DNA of 64,000 nt from Bacteroidota bacterium (GCA_018830105.1 JAHJTC010000004.1:1-64000); one strand, 5' to 3'; positions 17,573 to 27,589 are shown, counted from the stretch's first letter. Made by a program: numbers and translations. Notes: generated from the sequence alone by a model not told the origin.

Positions 17573-17635
17573 CAAGCTCTTTGGCTGGTTTTGGTCGTGA
17601 GGTTGGCTTTTTTGAGCGACCAGCCAATGTGCTTG
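17573..17635. repeat. Family (ii) covarying hairpin, copy E
   Basis: CAAGC-TCT-TTGGCTGGT ... ACCAGCCAA-TGT-GCTTG. Here the inner stem is TTGGCTGGT instead of the TTGCAAGC type, and the opposite strand changes to match, the clearest compensatory change in the set. The apical loop is nearly the same as in copy A. It lies 48 bp downstream of the RloC-like gene's stop. Confidence 0.72.
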
Positions 17636-17682
17636 ACTACGAAGCGAGGGCTGTTCTTATGATTTTATAAATTTCAAATTAA

Positions 17683-19833
17683 TTATTGTTTCATATTATT
17701 AAAGTGCAATGAATCGTTTTTTTCAATTAATTTCATCATAAATTTTGCAGCTTGGTGAATTTCTTGAGGATTCTTTGAGCCATTGATAGAATGAGATAAA
17801 ATATTACAGACTTTTAGTAATAAACCAAGGCTTGTCTTTTCTTTGTTTTCAGTAATTTTCAAATCACTTGTCAAACGGTCTTGTTGTGCACTGGTTAAAT
17901 TTAAATCTTTACCAATTTTGAAACTATACCATTCCTCAAAAACCCTCCGCATTACATTTGGATAATGATATATCTGACATTCCGTTTTTAATTCTTCTTC
18001 TCGTTTTTGGGAAAAATCAAATATTTCTTTGAATAAGTATTTATACGGTTTTTCAATCTTATTTAATTTTGACAGTTCACTTTTTCCATTATTCTTTCTT
18101 GTGTCAAAAGTTGCGTATTTTGAATTGTTTTCCCAAGCTTTTTTGCCGTATGATAAATTACAAAAATCTTCCCAAGAATGAGTTAAAACAAAAACTTGTT
18201 GATTAGATAATTCTAAAAGGTTTTTCATTAATTCCAAAATGTAAAACTTATTAGAATCATCCATACTTGAAATTGGGTCATCAACAATTATAACTTCAAT
18301 TTCTGTTTTTATTTGTTTCTGCTTATTGTCGCTAAAAAGTTCGTAATAGAAAAACAATAACGCTAAAAGATTCTTTTCTCCTTCGCTAATATCCTTTATG
18401 GCTAATACCACATCTTCGTTTGTGCATTTAATGATATAATTTCGATTGTCTGTGTCAAGTGTGACTTTCAAAGAGATATTTATATCTTTTAAAATTTGAG
18501 AAACAAAATCAGCAAAATCTTTGGTAAGGCTTTTTTGCTGTTTAAGATTTTGAATTTCTTGTTCTTTGGTTTTATTGCTATCCCGCTTAACTTTTAATTC
18601 ACCCTCCTTGACTTTAATTTCATTTAACTGCTCTTTAATGATATTAGATTTGGTTATCTCCAAACCGATAGCACCTTTTACTAAGGAAGTTAAATTATTT
18701 TGTTTTTTTCTTAACTCACTTAATTGTTCATTTTTGAGCTTATTTATTTTAGTAATGGAGCTTTCAATAACTTCTGAAATATTGGCTAATTTTTTAAAAT
18801 CAAAATCAACTATGCTTTCAATTTTATCAATTTTTGACTGGGAAGAATTTATTAGGATTTCGACTTCATTCTGCTTTGAGGTAATAGCATTAAAATATTG
18901 TTCAACAGCCTTACCTACATTTGTTTTATAGATTTTTGATTCTTTTTCAAATTGCTCTACATTAGCTAATTGATTTTTAAGTTGCTCATTGAATTGTTTT
19001 AATTTCTCAGTTGCCTTGTGTCTTTTGTTTTCTTTGTATTGATTGATTTTTAGTTTAACATCTGAATAATCTAACTTCCCACTACAAAATTTACAATTAT
19101 CTCCCTCTTTGTGAATTCTTAAACCAGATTCAATCCACTGTACAATTTCATATTCAGGTATTAAAATGTCATTACCAAATGTTTCATTGAAGATTCTTTT
19201 TATTTCTTCAATAAAACTTGTTGGAATTTTTGAAAAAGTGAGTGGTTTTAAATTTTCATATTGTGAAATTTGTTTTTCGATAGAATTGTCACCATTTATC
19301 TTGATTAATTGTTCGTCATCTGTCTCAATCTTTTTTGCATCAGCATAGTCTTTTTTGTATAGATCTATAACCCTTTCAACAGATTCTTCTTTCGGCTTCC
19401 TTTGGATATTGGCTTCCCCTTTTCGTCTATCGTGAATTGAATCAATTTCCTTTCTTACTACTTTCCGTAATTTATCAATATTTGAATCAATATTTTCAAT
19501 TTCCTCTTTGCTAACTATTTGTTTTTCTAAATCCTTAATTTTATTTTCAATATCAACACTCCCTTTACCAAAACTAGCCTCAACACCTTTAATTTTTCCT
19601 TCGCTATTTTCAAGTAATAATGAATTTGAAATATAATCCCTATCGAATAATCTATAATTTTCTGTTTTCTTTGTTGTGTCTTTTAAAAATTCTTCTTTTA
19701 TGCCAATAGCTAAAGAACTCTTCCCTTTTCCATTATAACCAAAGAAAATATTTTTCTCACGAAACAGTAAGTCACTTGGACTTGTGTATTCTACAAAAGA
19801 TTTGTGAGTGAAATTGTTTAGTTTAGTTATCAT
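17683..19833 (-). CDS. RloC/PrrC-like ATPase, candidate anticodon nuclease
   Basis: 716 aa from ATG 19833; a reading from TTG 19860 would overlap mod by 11 nt and is less likely. Order: Walker A GYNGKGKSS (32-40), coiled coil, CKFC (Cys247/Cys250) in the coiled-coil centre, second coiled coil, ABC signature SEGEKNLLALLF, Walker B VIIVDDPISSMDD, H-loop LTHSWEDF. The C-terminal region carries RRVFEEW and later NILSHS, matching the Arg...Glu...His triad order of PrrC/RloC tRNA anticodon nucleases. RloC enzymes have the same zinc-hook plus ATPase layout and are triggered by damage to a partner restriction system. Here it directly follows a type III mod gene, so an abortive back-up role is likely. 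Nuclease activity is inferred, not shown. Confidence 0.72.
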   Translation of the reverse strand: MITKLNNFTHKSFVEYTSPSDLLFREKNIFFGYNGKGKSSLAIGIKEEFLKDTTKKTENYRLFDRDYISNSLLLENSEGKIKGVEASFGKGSVDIENKIKDLEKQIVSKEEIENIDSNIDKLRKVVRKEIDSIHDRRKGEANIQRKPKEESVERVIDLYKKDYADAKKIETDDEQLIKINGDNSIEKQISQYENLKPLTFSKIPTSFIEEIKRIFNETFGNDILIPEYEIVQWIESGLRIHKEGDNCKFCSGKLDYSDVKLKINQYKENKRHKATEKLKQFNEQLKNQLANVEQFEKESKIYKTNVGKAVEQYFNAITSKQNEVEILINSSQSKIDKIESIVDFDFKKLANISEVIESSITKINKLKNEQLSELRKKQNNLTSLVKGAIGLEITKSNIIKEQLNEIKVKEGELKVKRDSNKTKEQEIQNLKQQKSLTKDFADFVSQILKDINISLKVTLDTDNRNYIIKCTNEDVVLAIKDISEGEKNLLALLFFYYELFSDNKQKQIKTEIEVIIVDDPISSMDDSNKFYILELMKNLLELSNQQVFVLTHSWEDFCNLSYGKKAWENNSKYATFDTRKNNGKSELSKLNKIEKPYKYLFKEIFDFSQKREEELKTECQIYHYPNVMRRVFEEWYSFKIGKDLNLTSAQQDRLTSDLKITENKEKTSLGLLLKVCNILSHSINGSKNPQEIHQAAKFMMKLIEKNDSLHFNNMKQ

Positions 19834-19849
19834 ACAGTCAATTCTTTTA

Positions 19850-21739
19850 TTAAAACACAATTTTCACTTCTTCTTTGTAATTCTGTAATGTTCCGTTCAA
19901 ACTTGCTGTCCATCCGTCAATAAATACTTTGCCGTTTTTAATAGCGTTTGTATAATCATCACTGGTAATTTTTTCGCTATTGGTTATGTAATAATGGTTG
20001 CCGATTTTGTAAATGGAATCTTTTACCACTTCTTCGGGAACTTGTGTTGGTTCGTCTAAACCAACGGTGAAAATCATATTGTAAATGCGACTTAAAGCGT
20101 CTGTTTCATTTTCAGTAAATGAAATTTGTCCTTTGTCGTCAACTTTCAATTTTGGTGCTTCAACGCTGTCAAACACTTTGAAACCAATATCAGGAACTTG
20201 CTTTTTGTGTTCCTCAAACATTCCTGTTTTGCTGTTTTCCGCTTCAATTTCTTTAGCAATTTTTTCTCCTGCTCTTTTAATTCGTTCTATTGTTATACTT
20301 GAAATAACTGGTGGCAAATTATTTTCAATACAAAACTTGTAAGCAGGTTTATCTTCTTTGATTGGCTCGTCTATTTGGCACAAAATGAATTTTCGGTTTC
20401 CGCCATCTTCTGCATTCAGTTGCATTACTGCGTGGCCTGTTGTGCCTGAACCTGCAAAGAAGTCGAGGATAGTATCGTTTGGATTACAAATTAAACTCAC
20501 ACATCTTTTTACTAATTCAAGCGGTTTCTGTCCATTTTTAAAAAATGCAGGCATCCCAGCCATTTCTTTGTTCAGATTTATTGTGGATATATCAGTCCAT
20601 AAGTCACACAAACTTTCTTCTGTATAATCAGAAAGGAATAACATTTGTTTGCCTTCCCACCAAATATATTCAAGCCCTGTTGCAGAAATAACTTTTGCAG
20701 TTTTAGTTTCAAAAGTCAAATCAGATAATGCAGAATTATTTGTTCGATAAATAATTCTATCAGAGTTTTCTAACTTAAATTTCAGAATATCCTCATCACT
20801 ATTAGTATTCAGGCCATTGTCTTTCATGTATTCATTGACTGTAATAATATTCCAATTTTCAGGATTCTCCTCTTTATTTGTAATTATCTTCGAGTAGTAT
20901 TTTGCGTAATTACTAAATTTTTCTGCATCATCAGTTTTACTTACTTTGATAGCATTGAAGAATACATCGTTTTTACTGTAAACCAATAGATATTCTTTAA
21001 TTTTGGGTAGTTTATCTTTCGTATGAGACATTTTCACACCAGAAGTTTCGCTTGATTTAACAGCTATTTGATTTACAAAATTCTCCTCACCAAAAACATC
21101 ATCACAAAGTAGTTTCAAGTTCGCTTGCTCATTATCATCAATGCTAATAAAAATTACTCCGTCTTTACTTAATAAGTCTCTTGCCAATAAAAGACGAGGA
21201 TAGATAAAAGCCAACCAACCGTTGTGACTTTTTTTGGATTTAAAACTAAAGTCCATTCTTGCAAAATCGCTCTCACTCAAATTTGCCAAGCCTAAAACTT
21301 CCGCTTCTTCTTTGTCGAATTTGTCGGGATATACAAACTCATCGCTTGTAGTATTGTATGGTGGGTCAATGTAGATACATTTTATTTTTCCGCTGTAATG
21401 ATTTTTCAGGATTTTCAGGCTGTCGAGGTTGTCGCCTTTCAACACTAAGTTTTCTGTTGTATCAATATTCTTGCTCAACGTGTTATTCAGGCGTAATTCC
21501 TTTTCTGTCTTTTGAGCATATTTAGCTCTGGCAAAGTTTCTGCCTACAAAGTTTAATCCGTAACCGTTTACCTTTTCGTCAATAGGCAAACCTAAAACGG
21601 TTTTTAATTCTTCTAAATTTATCTCGGTGTCTCGGATTACATTGGGGTAGTTCTCTTTCAGAAAACGCAGCAATTTGTTTTCGTTGTTTTCTGTGCCAAC
21701 AACCGTAAATCCTGCTTTTATAAAATCTTGTTCTGCCAT
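19850..21739 (-). CDS. mod: Type III restriction system DNA methyltransferase (Mod)
   Basis: 629 aa. Motif [14 protein letters not shown] (about 140) precedes motif [14 protein letters not shown] (about 440), the beta-class order of adenine-N6 methyltransferases used by type III systems. The variable stretch between them (about 230-400) is the likely target-recognition domain. It uses S-adenosylmethionine, recognises the site for both methylation and cleavage, and forms a complex with Res. It lies 4 nt downstream of res and 16 nt upstream of the RloC-like gene. The order res-mod is reversed from the commoner mod-res. Confidence 0.93.
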   Translation of the reverse strand: MAEQDFIKAGFTVVGTENNENKLLRFLKENYPNVIRDTEINLEELKTVLGLPIDEKVNGYGLNFVGRNFARAKYAQKTEKELRLNNTLSKNIDTTENLVLKGDNLDSLKILKNHYSGKIKCIYIDPPYNTTSDEFVYPDKFDKEEAEVLGLANLSESDFARMDFSFKSKKSHNGWLAFIYPRLLLARDLLSKDGVIFISIDDNEQANLKLLCDDVFGEENFVNQIAVKSSETSGVKMSHTKDKLPKIKEYLLVYSKNDVFFNAIKVSKTDDAEKFSNYAKYYSKIITNKEENPENWNIITVNEYMKDNGLNTNSDEDILKFKLENSDRIIYRTNNSALSDLTFETKTAKVISATGLEYIWWEGKQMLFLSDYTEESLCDLWTDISTINLNKEMAGMPAFFKNGQKPLELVKRCVSLICNPNDTILDFFAGSGTTGHAVMQLNAEDGGNRKFILCQIDEPIKEDKPAYKFCIENNLPPVISSITIERIKRAGEKIAKEIEAENSKTGMFEEHKKQVPDIGFKVFDSVEAPKLKVDDKGQISFTENETDALSRIYNMIFTVGLDEPTQVPEEVVKDSIYKIGNHYYITNSEKITSDDYTNAIKNGKVFIDGWTASLNGTLQNYKEEVKIVF

Positions 21740-21743
21740 TGTC

Positions 21744-24665
21744 TTATGCGTTGTTAATCAGTGCCGCTAATTGCGTTTTATTGATACGTTCTTTAAATGA
21801 AATTTTAATGTTTTGGTCTTTGTAGTGTTCGCCTAATGCCTCAAAATATTTTTTGGCAAAATCAATCTTTCCTTTTTCATCTACTGGAATTGCTGTTGAC
21901 GATTTATAGCCTTTGGCTTCTACTACAAGGAATATTTTGTTGCCTTCGGTGCTTTTGATAGCATAGCAAAAATCGGGGTTGTAATCTCCCAATGGTGTTT
22001 TGATTTTCAGGCGTGGTAGTTTGCCAAAAATTTCAATGCTGTCAATGTCGGGGTCTTGCTCCACAATTTCCAATTCAAAATCACTGTCATATTCAATCAC
22101 TTCTTCAAATACCCATTTGGTTTTTAAACTGAAATCGCCTGTAATGTCTTTTTGAAATTTGCCAACGCTTCCTGTATCTAAATAGGTTTTCCCTTTTTCG
22201 GTCTTGAATACGTTGGGCAAACTTGTTCCGTTAATTCCGTCATACTTAATGTTAGCTTTGAGCATTGCAATTAAGTTCTTGTTGATTATTTCGGAAATTT
22301 CTCTTTGTGCTTGTTCAGGATTATTGCAGAGCATTTTGGTTTTGAAATCATCACTCAAAGCATTGAAAATCTTTACAACAAATGAAATAGGGGTTTTGGT
22401 ATTGTTTGATAAAGTGCGAACCAATTCTAAATAGTCAACTTTGCTTTTGTATGAAACAGTGTCGGTTAGCCTTTCTGTAATTCCTCCTTGTTCGCCAATT
22501 TTGTTCACGTTTAGTTCTGCACGAATGGTTTGCAATAGAATCTCTTCAATGTTTACGGCTTCAATTTGTGTTTTTATGTTTTGTATCAGTTGACTTTCCT
22601 GCTCTGCGGTCAAAGTTTCTAAAACATAGAAAGCATTTTTATTGATAGCGTTCCAAAGATTTTGAAACTCTTGCAAGTGCGTTGCCTTAATGAAAACTTT
22701 CTTTTTCTCTTTTTTCTTATCAGCTTTCTGAACATAAGTGTTTGTGTCGGTAGCAAACAGGCTTTCAATGGCTTTCACTTGTTCTTCGGGCAAATTTTGT
22801 TCTTTTAGAATAGCTGAAAATTCAGGCGATTTTTCGTAAATCTTTTGTCCGTCAACAATTGCCTTGCGAACAATCATTTTCTTATCTTTCAAAATATCAT
22901 CAACCAAAGTAACTACCGTATCATCATCAAAGCCCGATTTCTCTTTGAGTGTTTTAATGAGTTCTTGTTCGGTGAATGTTTCAGAAATGAGGAATGAATT
23001 ACTTAAAATTTCGTTTTGAATTGCCTCAACAAAGCCGTGTTCTTTGCTTGATACAACTACATCAAGGTTGTTGATTTTCCAAAATGCTTCTTGGTCGTCA
23101 TTTAGATTTTTAAGCGTGTTACGCTGTAAGTTTTGATTTACACAAATGCGTAAACCTCTACCAATTTGTTGCAATTTTGATATTTCGCTTCCTTGATTGG
23201 AAAGTTTACAGATTGTGAAAACATTCGGGTTGTCCCAACCTTCCTGTAATGCCCATATTGAAAAAATGAAACGAGTAGGACTTTCAAATGAAAGTAATTT
23301 CTTTTTGTCTTTCAGAATTTCGTCAACTCCTGCTTTTACTTTTTCGTCTGCGTTTCCTTTATCGCCTGAAAAATAACCTTTGTGAACCTGCAAAGTATTA
23401 TCATTGTCATAATCGTTTTGCAAGAATTTGTAATAATCGCTTGTTTGGTCAAGTTTGCTAATTAGCTCGGAGTATTGCTTTTTGTATTCTTCTTCAAAAA
23501 TGGTTTTGACTTTTGGATTATCACCACGAAATAAACTTGTATCACTTTCCATAAAAAACAACGTGAGTGATTTCACATCTTGCTCAAACAATGCTTTTTC
23601 CTTTTCAAAATGTATTTTGATAGTTTCTTTAATCATTGCCCGTAATGATTCGTCCGATAAAGAATAATCAACTTTCTCAATAGTGTCGTCCGCTAAAACT
23701 ACAGTGTCTTTTAGAATTTTTTTAATGCTTTTGCCGTTAAATACGCCACCAACACTTAATTGTCGTCTTGCTATAATTCCGTTGGTTAAAGTACTTACGT
23801 GGGCGATATTTTTTGAGCCTACTTTTTCTATTCCAATAAGTGTATCTGTATTTTCAATGACGTCTTGTGTGTAAACCACAATTTTCTTTACCAAGTTTTG
23901 TCGGAAAGAAGAAATACTGTCTAAAATATAAGCTACGTTAGAAAGAGCTAAGCTGTTTTTCTTTTTGGGGAATGTCGCCCCAAATCGCAAAAAGTAATTT
24001 TCAAATCCATCAAAATATGTTTTAAAGGCGTTTCCTTCAAAACGGTGAGGTTCGTCCATTATCACAATTGGATTTATGCGTTTCAAACATTCCAAATAAG
24101 ATTTTGGCGGTTCCTGATTGGTTACAAATAATTCAGGCGTGTTAATGTCTTTTTCTAATGGGCGGTTAAGAATATTGTCTTTGTGGCTGAATGAGCTTGG
24201 TGTCATTACCAAAACCGATAAATGCGAGGTGCCTATAAATTGTCTAACGGCAGAAATATTTCCGCCTTCGTAAACAAAAGTTTCAATTTCTTTTTCTTTC
24301 TCGTTGGCATAAAGGCTCTTAAAGTAATCTCTTGTGTCCTCTAAGTTTGTTTTTGTTCCCTCCCGGATTGGAACTGTTGGAATAAGAACGATAAATTTTT
24401 TGTACCCAAAATTTTTATTCAGTTCAAAAATGGTTTTTATAAACGTGAACGTTTTTCCCGTTCCCGTTTCCATCATTATGTCAATGTTTTTAGTGTCTTG
24501 AACTGGAAAATTGTATTTATTCTTTTTATGGTGTTCCGTCAGAACCTCACCAAAATTTTGTTTTTGGCGAAGGCTTTCAAAAAGACTGATAATGTTATTT
24601 ACACAGTCCTCTTGATAGGTTTGTATTTCATATTGAAACTGTCTTGTTTCTGTTTTTGTCGTCAT
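21744..24665 (-). CDS. res: Type III restriction endonuclease subunit (Res)
   Basis: 973 aa. Superfamily 2 helicase motifs: Walker [12 protein letters not shown] (about 65), DEAD-box-like [11 protein letters not shown] (about 205), and motif [12 protein letters not shown] (about 490). A PD-(D/E)xK nuclease is visible near the C terminus: NPDFCYAI ... [12 protein letters not shown]. The protein is complete. Res couples ATP hydrolysis to one-dimensional signalling along DNA and cuts when two head-to-head sites meet, needing Mod for recognition. It is the first gene of a three-gene unit with mod and the RloC-like gene. Hairpin copy F lies about 120 bp upstream. Confidence 0.93.
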   Translation of the reverse strand: MTTKTETRQFQYEIQTYQEDCVNNIISLFESLRQKQNFGEVLTEHHKKNKYNFPVQDTKNIDIMMETGTGKTFTFIKTIFELNKNFGYKKFIVLIPTVPIREGTKTNLEDTRDYFKSLYANEKEKEIETFVYEGGNISAVRQFIGTSHLSVLVMTPSSFSHKDNILNRPLEKDINTPELFVTNQEPPKSYLECLKRINPIVIMDEPHRFEGNAFKTYFDGFENYFLRFGATFPKKKNSLALSNVAYILDSISSFRQNLVKKIVVYTQDVIENTDTLIGIEKVGSKNIAHVSTLTNGIIARRQLSVGGVFNGKSIKKILKDTVVLADDTIEKVDYSLSDESLRAMIKETIKIHFEKEKALFEQDVKSLTLFFMESDTSLFRGDNPKVKTIFEEEYKKQYSELISKLDQTSDYYKFLQNDYDNDNTLQVHKGYFSGDKGNADEKVKAGVDEILKDKKKLLSFESPTRFIFSIWALQEGWDNPNVFTICKLSNQGSEISKLQQIGRGLRICVNQNLQRNTLKNLNDDQEAFWKINNLDVVVSSKEHGFVEAIQNEILSNSFLISETFTEQELIKTLKEKSGFDDDTVVTLVDDILKDKKMIVRKAIVDGQKIYEKSPEFSAILKEQNLPEEQVKAIESLFATDTNTYVQKADKKKEKKKVFIKATHLQEFQNLWNAINKNAFYVLETLTAEQESQLIQNIKTQIEAVNIEEILLQTIRAELNVNKIGEQGGITERLTDTVSYKSKVDYLELVRTLSNNTKTPISFVVKIFNALSDDFKTKMLCNNPEQAQREISEIINKNLIAMLKANIKYDGINGTSLPNVFKTEKGKTYLDTGSVGKFQKDITGDFSLKTKWVFEEVIEYDSDFELEIVEQDPDIDSIEIFGKLPRLKIKTPLGDYNPDFCYAIKSTEGNKIFLVVEAKGYKSSTAIPVDEKGKIDFAKKYFEALGEHYKDQNIKISFKERINKTQLAALINNA

Positions 24666-24786
24666 TTAATTTCTCAAAAATTTAAGTCGCTAAAATACCA
24701 ATTTGTCTTCGTTTATCATTCCTTTTATTTCAATACTTGTCAACGAGTTTTCAAGGGTGGTGGGTGGGTTTGGGTGCGTCGGCAAG

Positions 24787-24850
24787 AAAACAACTCTTTT
24801 GCAAGCTGAAGTATCGGCTTGTGTGCTGGGGCTTGCAAATGTGTTGTTTT
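24787..24850. repeat. Family (ii) covarying hairpin, copy F
   Basis: AAAACAAC-TCT-TTTGCAAGC ... GCTTGCAAA-TGT-GTTGTTTT. The outer stem differs from copy B at one pair (AAAACAGC/GCTGTTTT there) with a matching change on the other side. The loop is nearly identical to copy B. It lies upstream of res. Confidence 0.7.
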
Positions 24851-24915
24851 GTGCGTTGGCATTTTCATTTTTTAATTCTTTCTTTTAGTAGCAAATTGTC
24901 TGTTCGTTTCGGTCT

Positions 24916-24932
24916 TTTACACTTGGCGGTAA
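24916..24932. repeat. Partial family (i) end (copy F, left arm only)
   Basis: The sequence TTTTACACTTGGCGGTAAC matches the outer left arm of copies D/E (CTTGGCGGTAAC is identical to copy E), but the following sequence does not pair with any right arm. This looks like a half-site at the recombinase end of the array. An attI-like or recombined junction is one explanation; decay is another. Confidence 0.45.
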
Positions 24933-25017
24933 CTTCTTATATGTTCACTTTTTGTAATTATATCCAACATCATACCGCGGATATGTACACCTTTTGTTGT
25001 TTTTATTCCAAATATAT

Positions 25018-26466
25018 TCATGCAATTCCTCCAAACTGATCCAACGGATTCTTTACGTTTTTTAGGTTTTTCATGCTCACATGGGTGTAAATCTCAGTAG
25101 TCCTGGAACTCTTGTGCCCTAGCAACTCTTGTATGATCCGCAAATCTACTCCCATATCCAGTAAATGTGTTGCATAACTGTGTCGTAAACAGTGAAGTGT
25201 AAATGTATTATCTTTAAGTACGCTGTCCAAATTTTTCTTAAAAATATTTTCCAGGCTAGTGGCCGAATAGGGTGTTGCCGGTTTTTGTCCTTCGATGAGC
25301 CAAATTTTGGGATTAACCTTCGTAAGATACGACACAATCAATTGCTTTAGACTACCCGGCAATGGCAAATCCCTGTCTTTCTTCCCTTTTGAATTAAGGA
25401 TTGCAACAACATCCCTGTCAAAATTGATGTGGTGTAATTTCAAATTAAGCAATTCGCTGCGACGGAGCCCTAATGCATAAATTGTAGTGAGTGCGGTTTT
25501 ATGTTTAATATTGGCTATTCCTGACAGCATCTTCTGTACTGTTTCTATGGATAAAACTTTTGGTAGTTTCTGCCCTTCAATCGGTCGTTCAATATTGGCA
25601 AGCTCATAATTGATGCCCTTCATTTTGATGTAAAATGTTTTGATGGCGCTAATGTACTGGTTCTGGGTTTTGGGCGAATACTTGTTCTTGATGATAAAAT
25701 CGAAATTGAACTTTTCGATGTCTTTGATGCCTATCTCAGCTATTTGCTTATCAGAATAAAAACGAAAGAAAACAGTGAGGCAGGCAATGTAAATTTTAAC
25801 TGTATTGTCAGCATATCGCTTTTGGATCATCCACTTTTTAAATGATTCGATGGCGGCTTGATGCACTTCGGTCAATGCTGCTAAATATTTATCTTTATTT
25901 CTACCGGATTTTGGTGCTTTTGTGTACTTAGCTTTTTCCAAAAAATCAACGCTGTATTCGGCTTTAAGGCCTTCTTGCAATAAAATCTCATTGAGTTGAT
26001 CCCGATTTTCTTCAGTATCCAGTGCCGACCATCGCTTCTTTTTGCCATGCCACCAGGCTCCTTCCAGTTTTTTGAATTGTTCTTTTAATGCAAAGGGCAA
26101 CGACAGATAGAAGGTTTTCTCCTTTTCGTCGCAGATAATTTCAATGGGTTTGCCTGTGTGCTTTTCTGCTTCAGGAGCATTTTTGTGATAGATTGTTTCT
26201 GCACCGATTTGAGTTGCGTTTGTTTCGGCATCCTCTTTTAAAGCAGAATAATCAAGATAAGCCACCGATTTCAGTGCCGCAAAAACAGGTGCCAGCACAA
26301 ATTCCTTTTCCGGGATATACCAGCAGCGCATCGCCACGCTCCACTGCGCACCGGCTTGTCGTTTTACGGCTTCCTTAAGCTGAAAGTCATACGGAAAAAG
26401 CAACTGAATGACGGATAGGCCATCCTGCTCTCCCTTTTGTAGCTTTATTGTTGGCTTCTGATTCAA
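25018..26466 (-). CDS. Tyrosine recombinase (site-specific integrase), 482 aa
   Basis: The C-terminal catalytic domain (about 295-475) has the first Arg in ALGLRRSELL, HCLRHSYATHLL (HxxR), LLGHKSSRTT and the nucleophile Tyr in EIYTHV, so it looks active. A SAM-like core-binding domain is at about 195-285. The first 175 residues contain two related modules ending GAQWSVAMRCWYIPE and GAWWHGKKKRWSALD, an N-terminal extension seen in some Bacteroidota recombinases. Its end (KNPLDQFGG) resembles that of XerC/IntI relatives. The start codon is TTG (an in-frame stop lies just upstream); a shorter start at an internal Met is possible. It stands at the head of the repeat array and is the best candidate enzyme for it. 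An IntI-specific insert was not identified. Confidence 0.88.
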   Translation of the reverse strand: MNQKPTIKLQKGEQDGLSVIQLLFPYDFQLKEAVKRQAGAQWSVAMRCWYIPEKEFVLAPVFAALKSVAYLDYSALKEDAETNATQIGAETIYHKNAPEAEKHTGKPIEIICDEKEKTFYLSLPFALKEQFKKLEGAWWHGKKKRWSALDTEENRDQLNEILLQEGLKAEYSVDFLEKAKYTKAPKSGRNKDKYLAALTEVHQAAIESFKKWMIQKRYADNTVKIYIACLTVFFRFYSDKQIAEIGIKDIEKFNFDFIIKNKYSPKTQNQYISAIKTFYIKMKGINYELANIERPIEGQKLPKVLSIETVQKMLSGIANIKHKTALTTIYALGLRRSELLNLKLHHINFDRDVVAILNSKGKKDRDLPLPGSLKQLIVSYLTKVNPKIWLIEGQKPATPYSATSLENIFKKNLDSVLKDNTFTLHCLRHSYATHLLDMGVDLRIIQELLGHKSSRTTEIYTHVSMKNLKNVKNPLDQFGGIA

Positions 26467-26655
26467 TTTTCAGGTCGTTTTTACCTTGCTAAAGTAATAA
26501 AAAATAATTTTGAGTAAGCAGATTAGTAATCAATTCCGCAACAACTGCGGTTTTTCAGCTGTTTACCATGTAATTTGAAAACTCCTGTCGAAGCGGTTCA
26601 AATCCTTTGCACAAACCGATCGAATAGTGTTGAAGCCGCAGACAACTGTTGGCCC
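26467..26655. other. Start of a non-coding interval
   Basis: No gene, RNA or clear structure is seen between the recombinase start and the minisatellite. Confidence 0.4.
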
Positions 26656-26970
26656 TGCTTTTTCCGTTCCCGAACAAACTTTTTCCGTTTCCACGGCAAC
26701 TTTTACTGTTCCCATACAAACTTTTACTGTTTCCACACTAACTTTTACTGTTCCCGTACAAACTTTTACTGTTTCCACACTAACTTTTACTGTTCCCGAA
26801 CAAACTTTTTCCGTTTCCGCACTAACTTTTACTGTTCCCGTACAAGCTTTTTCCGTTTCCACACTAACTTTTTCCGTTCTCGTACAAACTTTTACTGTTT
26901 CCACAGCAACTTTCACTGTTTCCACGCAAGCTTTTTCCGTTCTCACACTAACTTTTAGGGTTCCCACATC
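26656..26970. repeat. Minisatellite, 15 copies of a 21-bp unit
   Basis: The unit is roughly AACTTTTACTGTTCCCGTACA, alternating with AACTTTTACTGTTTCCACACT and variants (CCG for ACT). The 315-bp block equals 15 x 21 exactly. Because 21 is divisible by three, the block stays open in several frames and makes seven-residue repeats such as TFTVSTL on the plus strand. Nothing else supports a gene. Confidence 0.9.
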
Positions 26971-27589
26971 AGCAAACAGCTCTAAGTCAGCACCCAATAA
27001 AAACCACCCTCAAAATGTAACGCTTACAGCCCGTAATAAAACCTCGTCCTGAGATGCCCTGCGATGCCTGAGCCTATCTGCTGCCAGGTTTATCTGCTGA
27101 AGGCAGGCAAGGCTTGTCGTGGAGGAGTTCTGGCTAAAGAAAGTCTGCCGAATGGAACGCGTGTGAAAATTTCGAGGAGAAGGCCCTTTTCTAACTTAAC
27201 CCAATACTAAAAAAGAATCACCAACGGGCAAGCTCTCGCCTTGTCAGTCACATGGCTTTCTGCACCCAATACTCCTTAACTTATTGATTAATTGGCAAAT
27301 GCGGTCGGCTTGGCTAACGAAAGTGTAAATTTAGAAAAAAACCAACATGCACCCACATCAATTGATGAAAAATAATGTTTTTTGATCCAGTCCATCACAG
27401 CAATTCTCCATCCAGCATACGGTGCTCTCAACTACGCTCGATCACCTTCGTTCAAACTTCAAAACCAGTAAACGCTTGAATGCTTGAATCTTTGAATTCG
27501 GAATCTTTGAATCATCATAACCAGCAACTGACTTTGACCGTCAGACCTGCGACAATTTTTAATTGTTCATTCTTCATTGTTCTCTGTTC
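26971..27589. other. Non-coding interval with short inverted repeat
   Basis: No convincing gene. It contains a short inverted repeat at 27065-27109 that is partly shared with 50125-50176 and simple T/C-rich sequence. Base composition and lack of long plausible frames suggest decayed or spacer DNA. Confidence 0.45.
27065..27109. repeat. Short palindromic repeat (REP-like), copy 1
   Basis: TGCCTG pairs with CAGGCA around a 33-nt interior. Its segment AGGTTTATCTGCTGAAGGCA is the exact reverse complement of sequence at 50131-50150, so the two loci hold inverted copies of one short element. Confidence 0.5.

Noticed and set aside
17254..17600. Open frames on both strands between the metal block and the RloC-like gene
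   Set aside because: Same reason: they translate the palindrome and hairpin of copy E.
26656..26970. Possible CRISPR array
   Set aside because: The repeats are directly adjacent with no unique spacers and no cas genes are near.
26563..27052. Repetitive 127-144 aa frames on both strands
   Set aside because: They are translations of the 21-bp minisatellite in different frames; no signal, domain or ribosome site.
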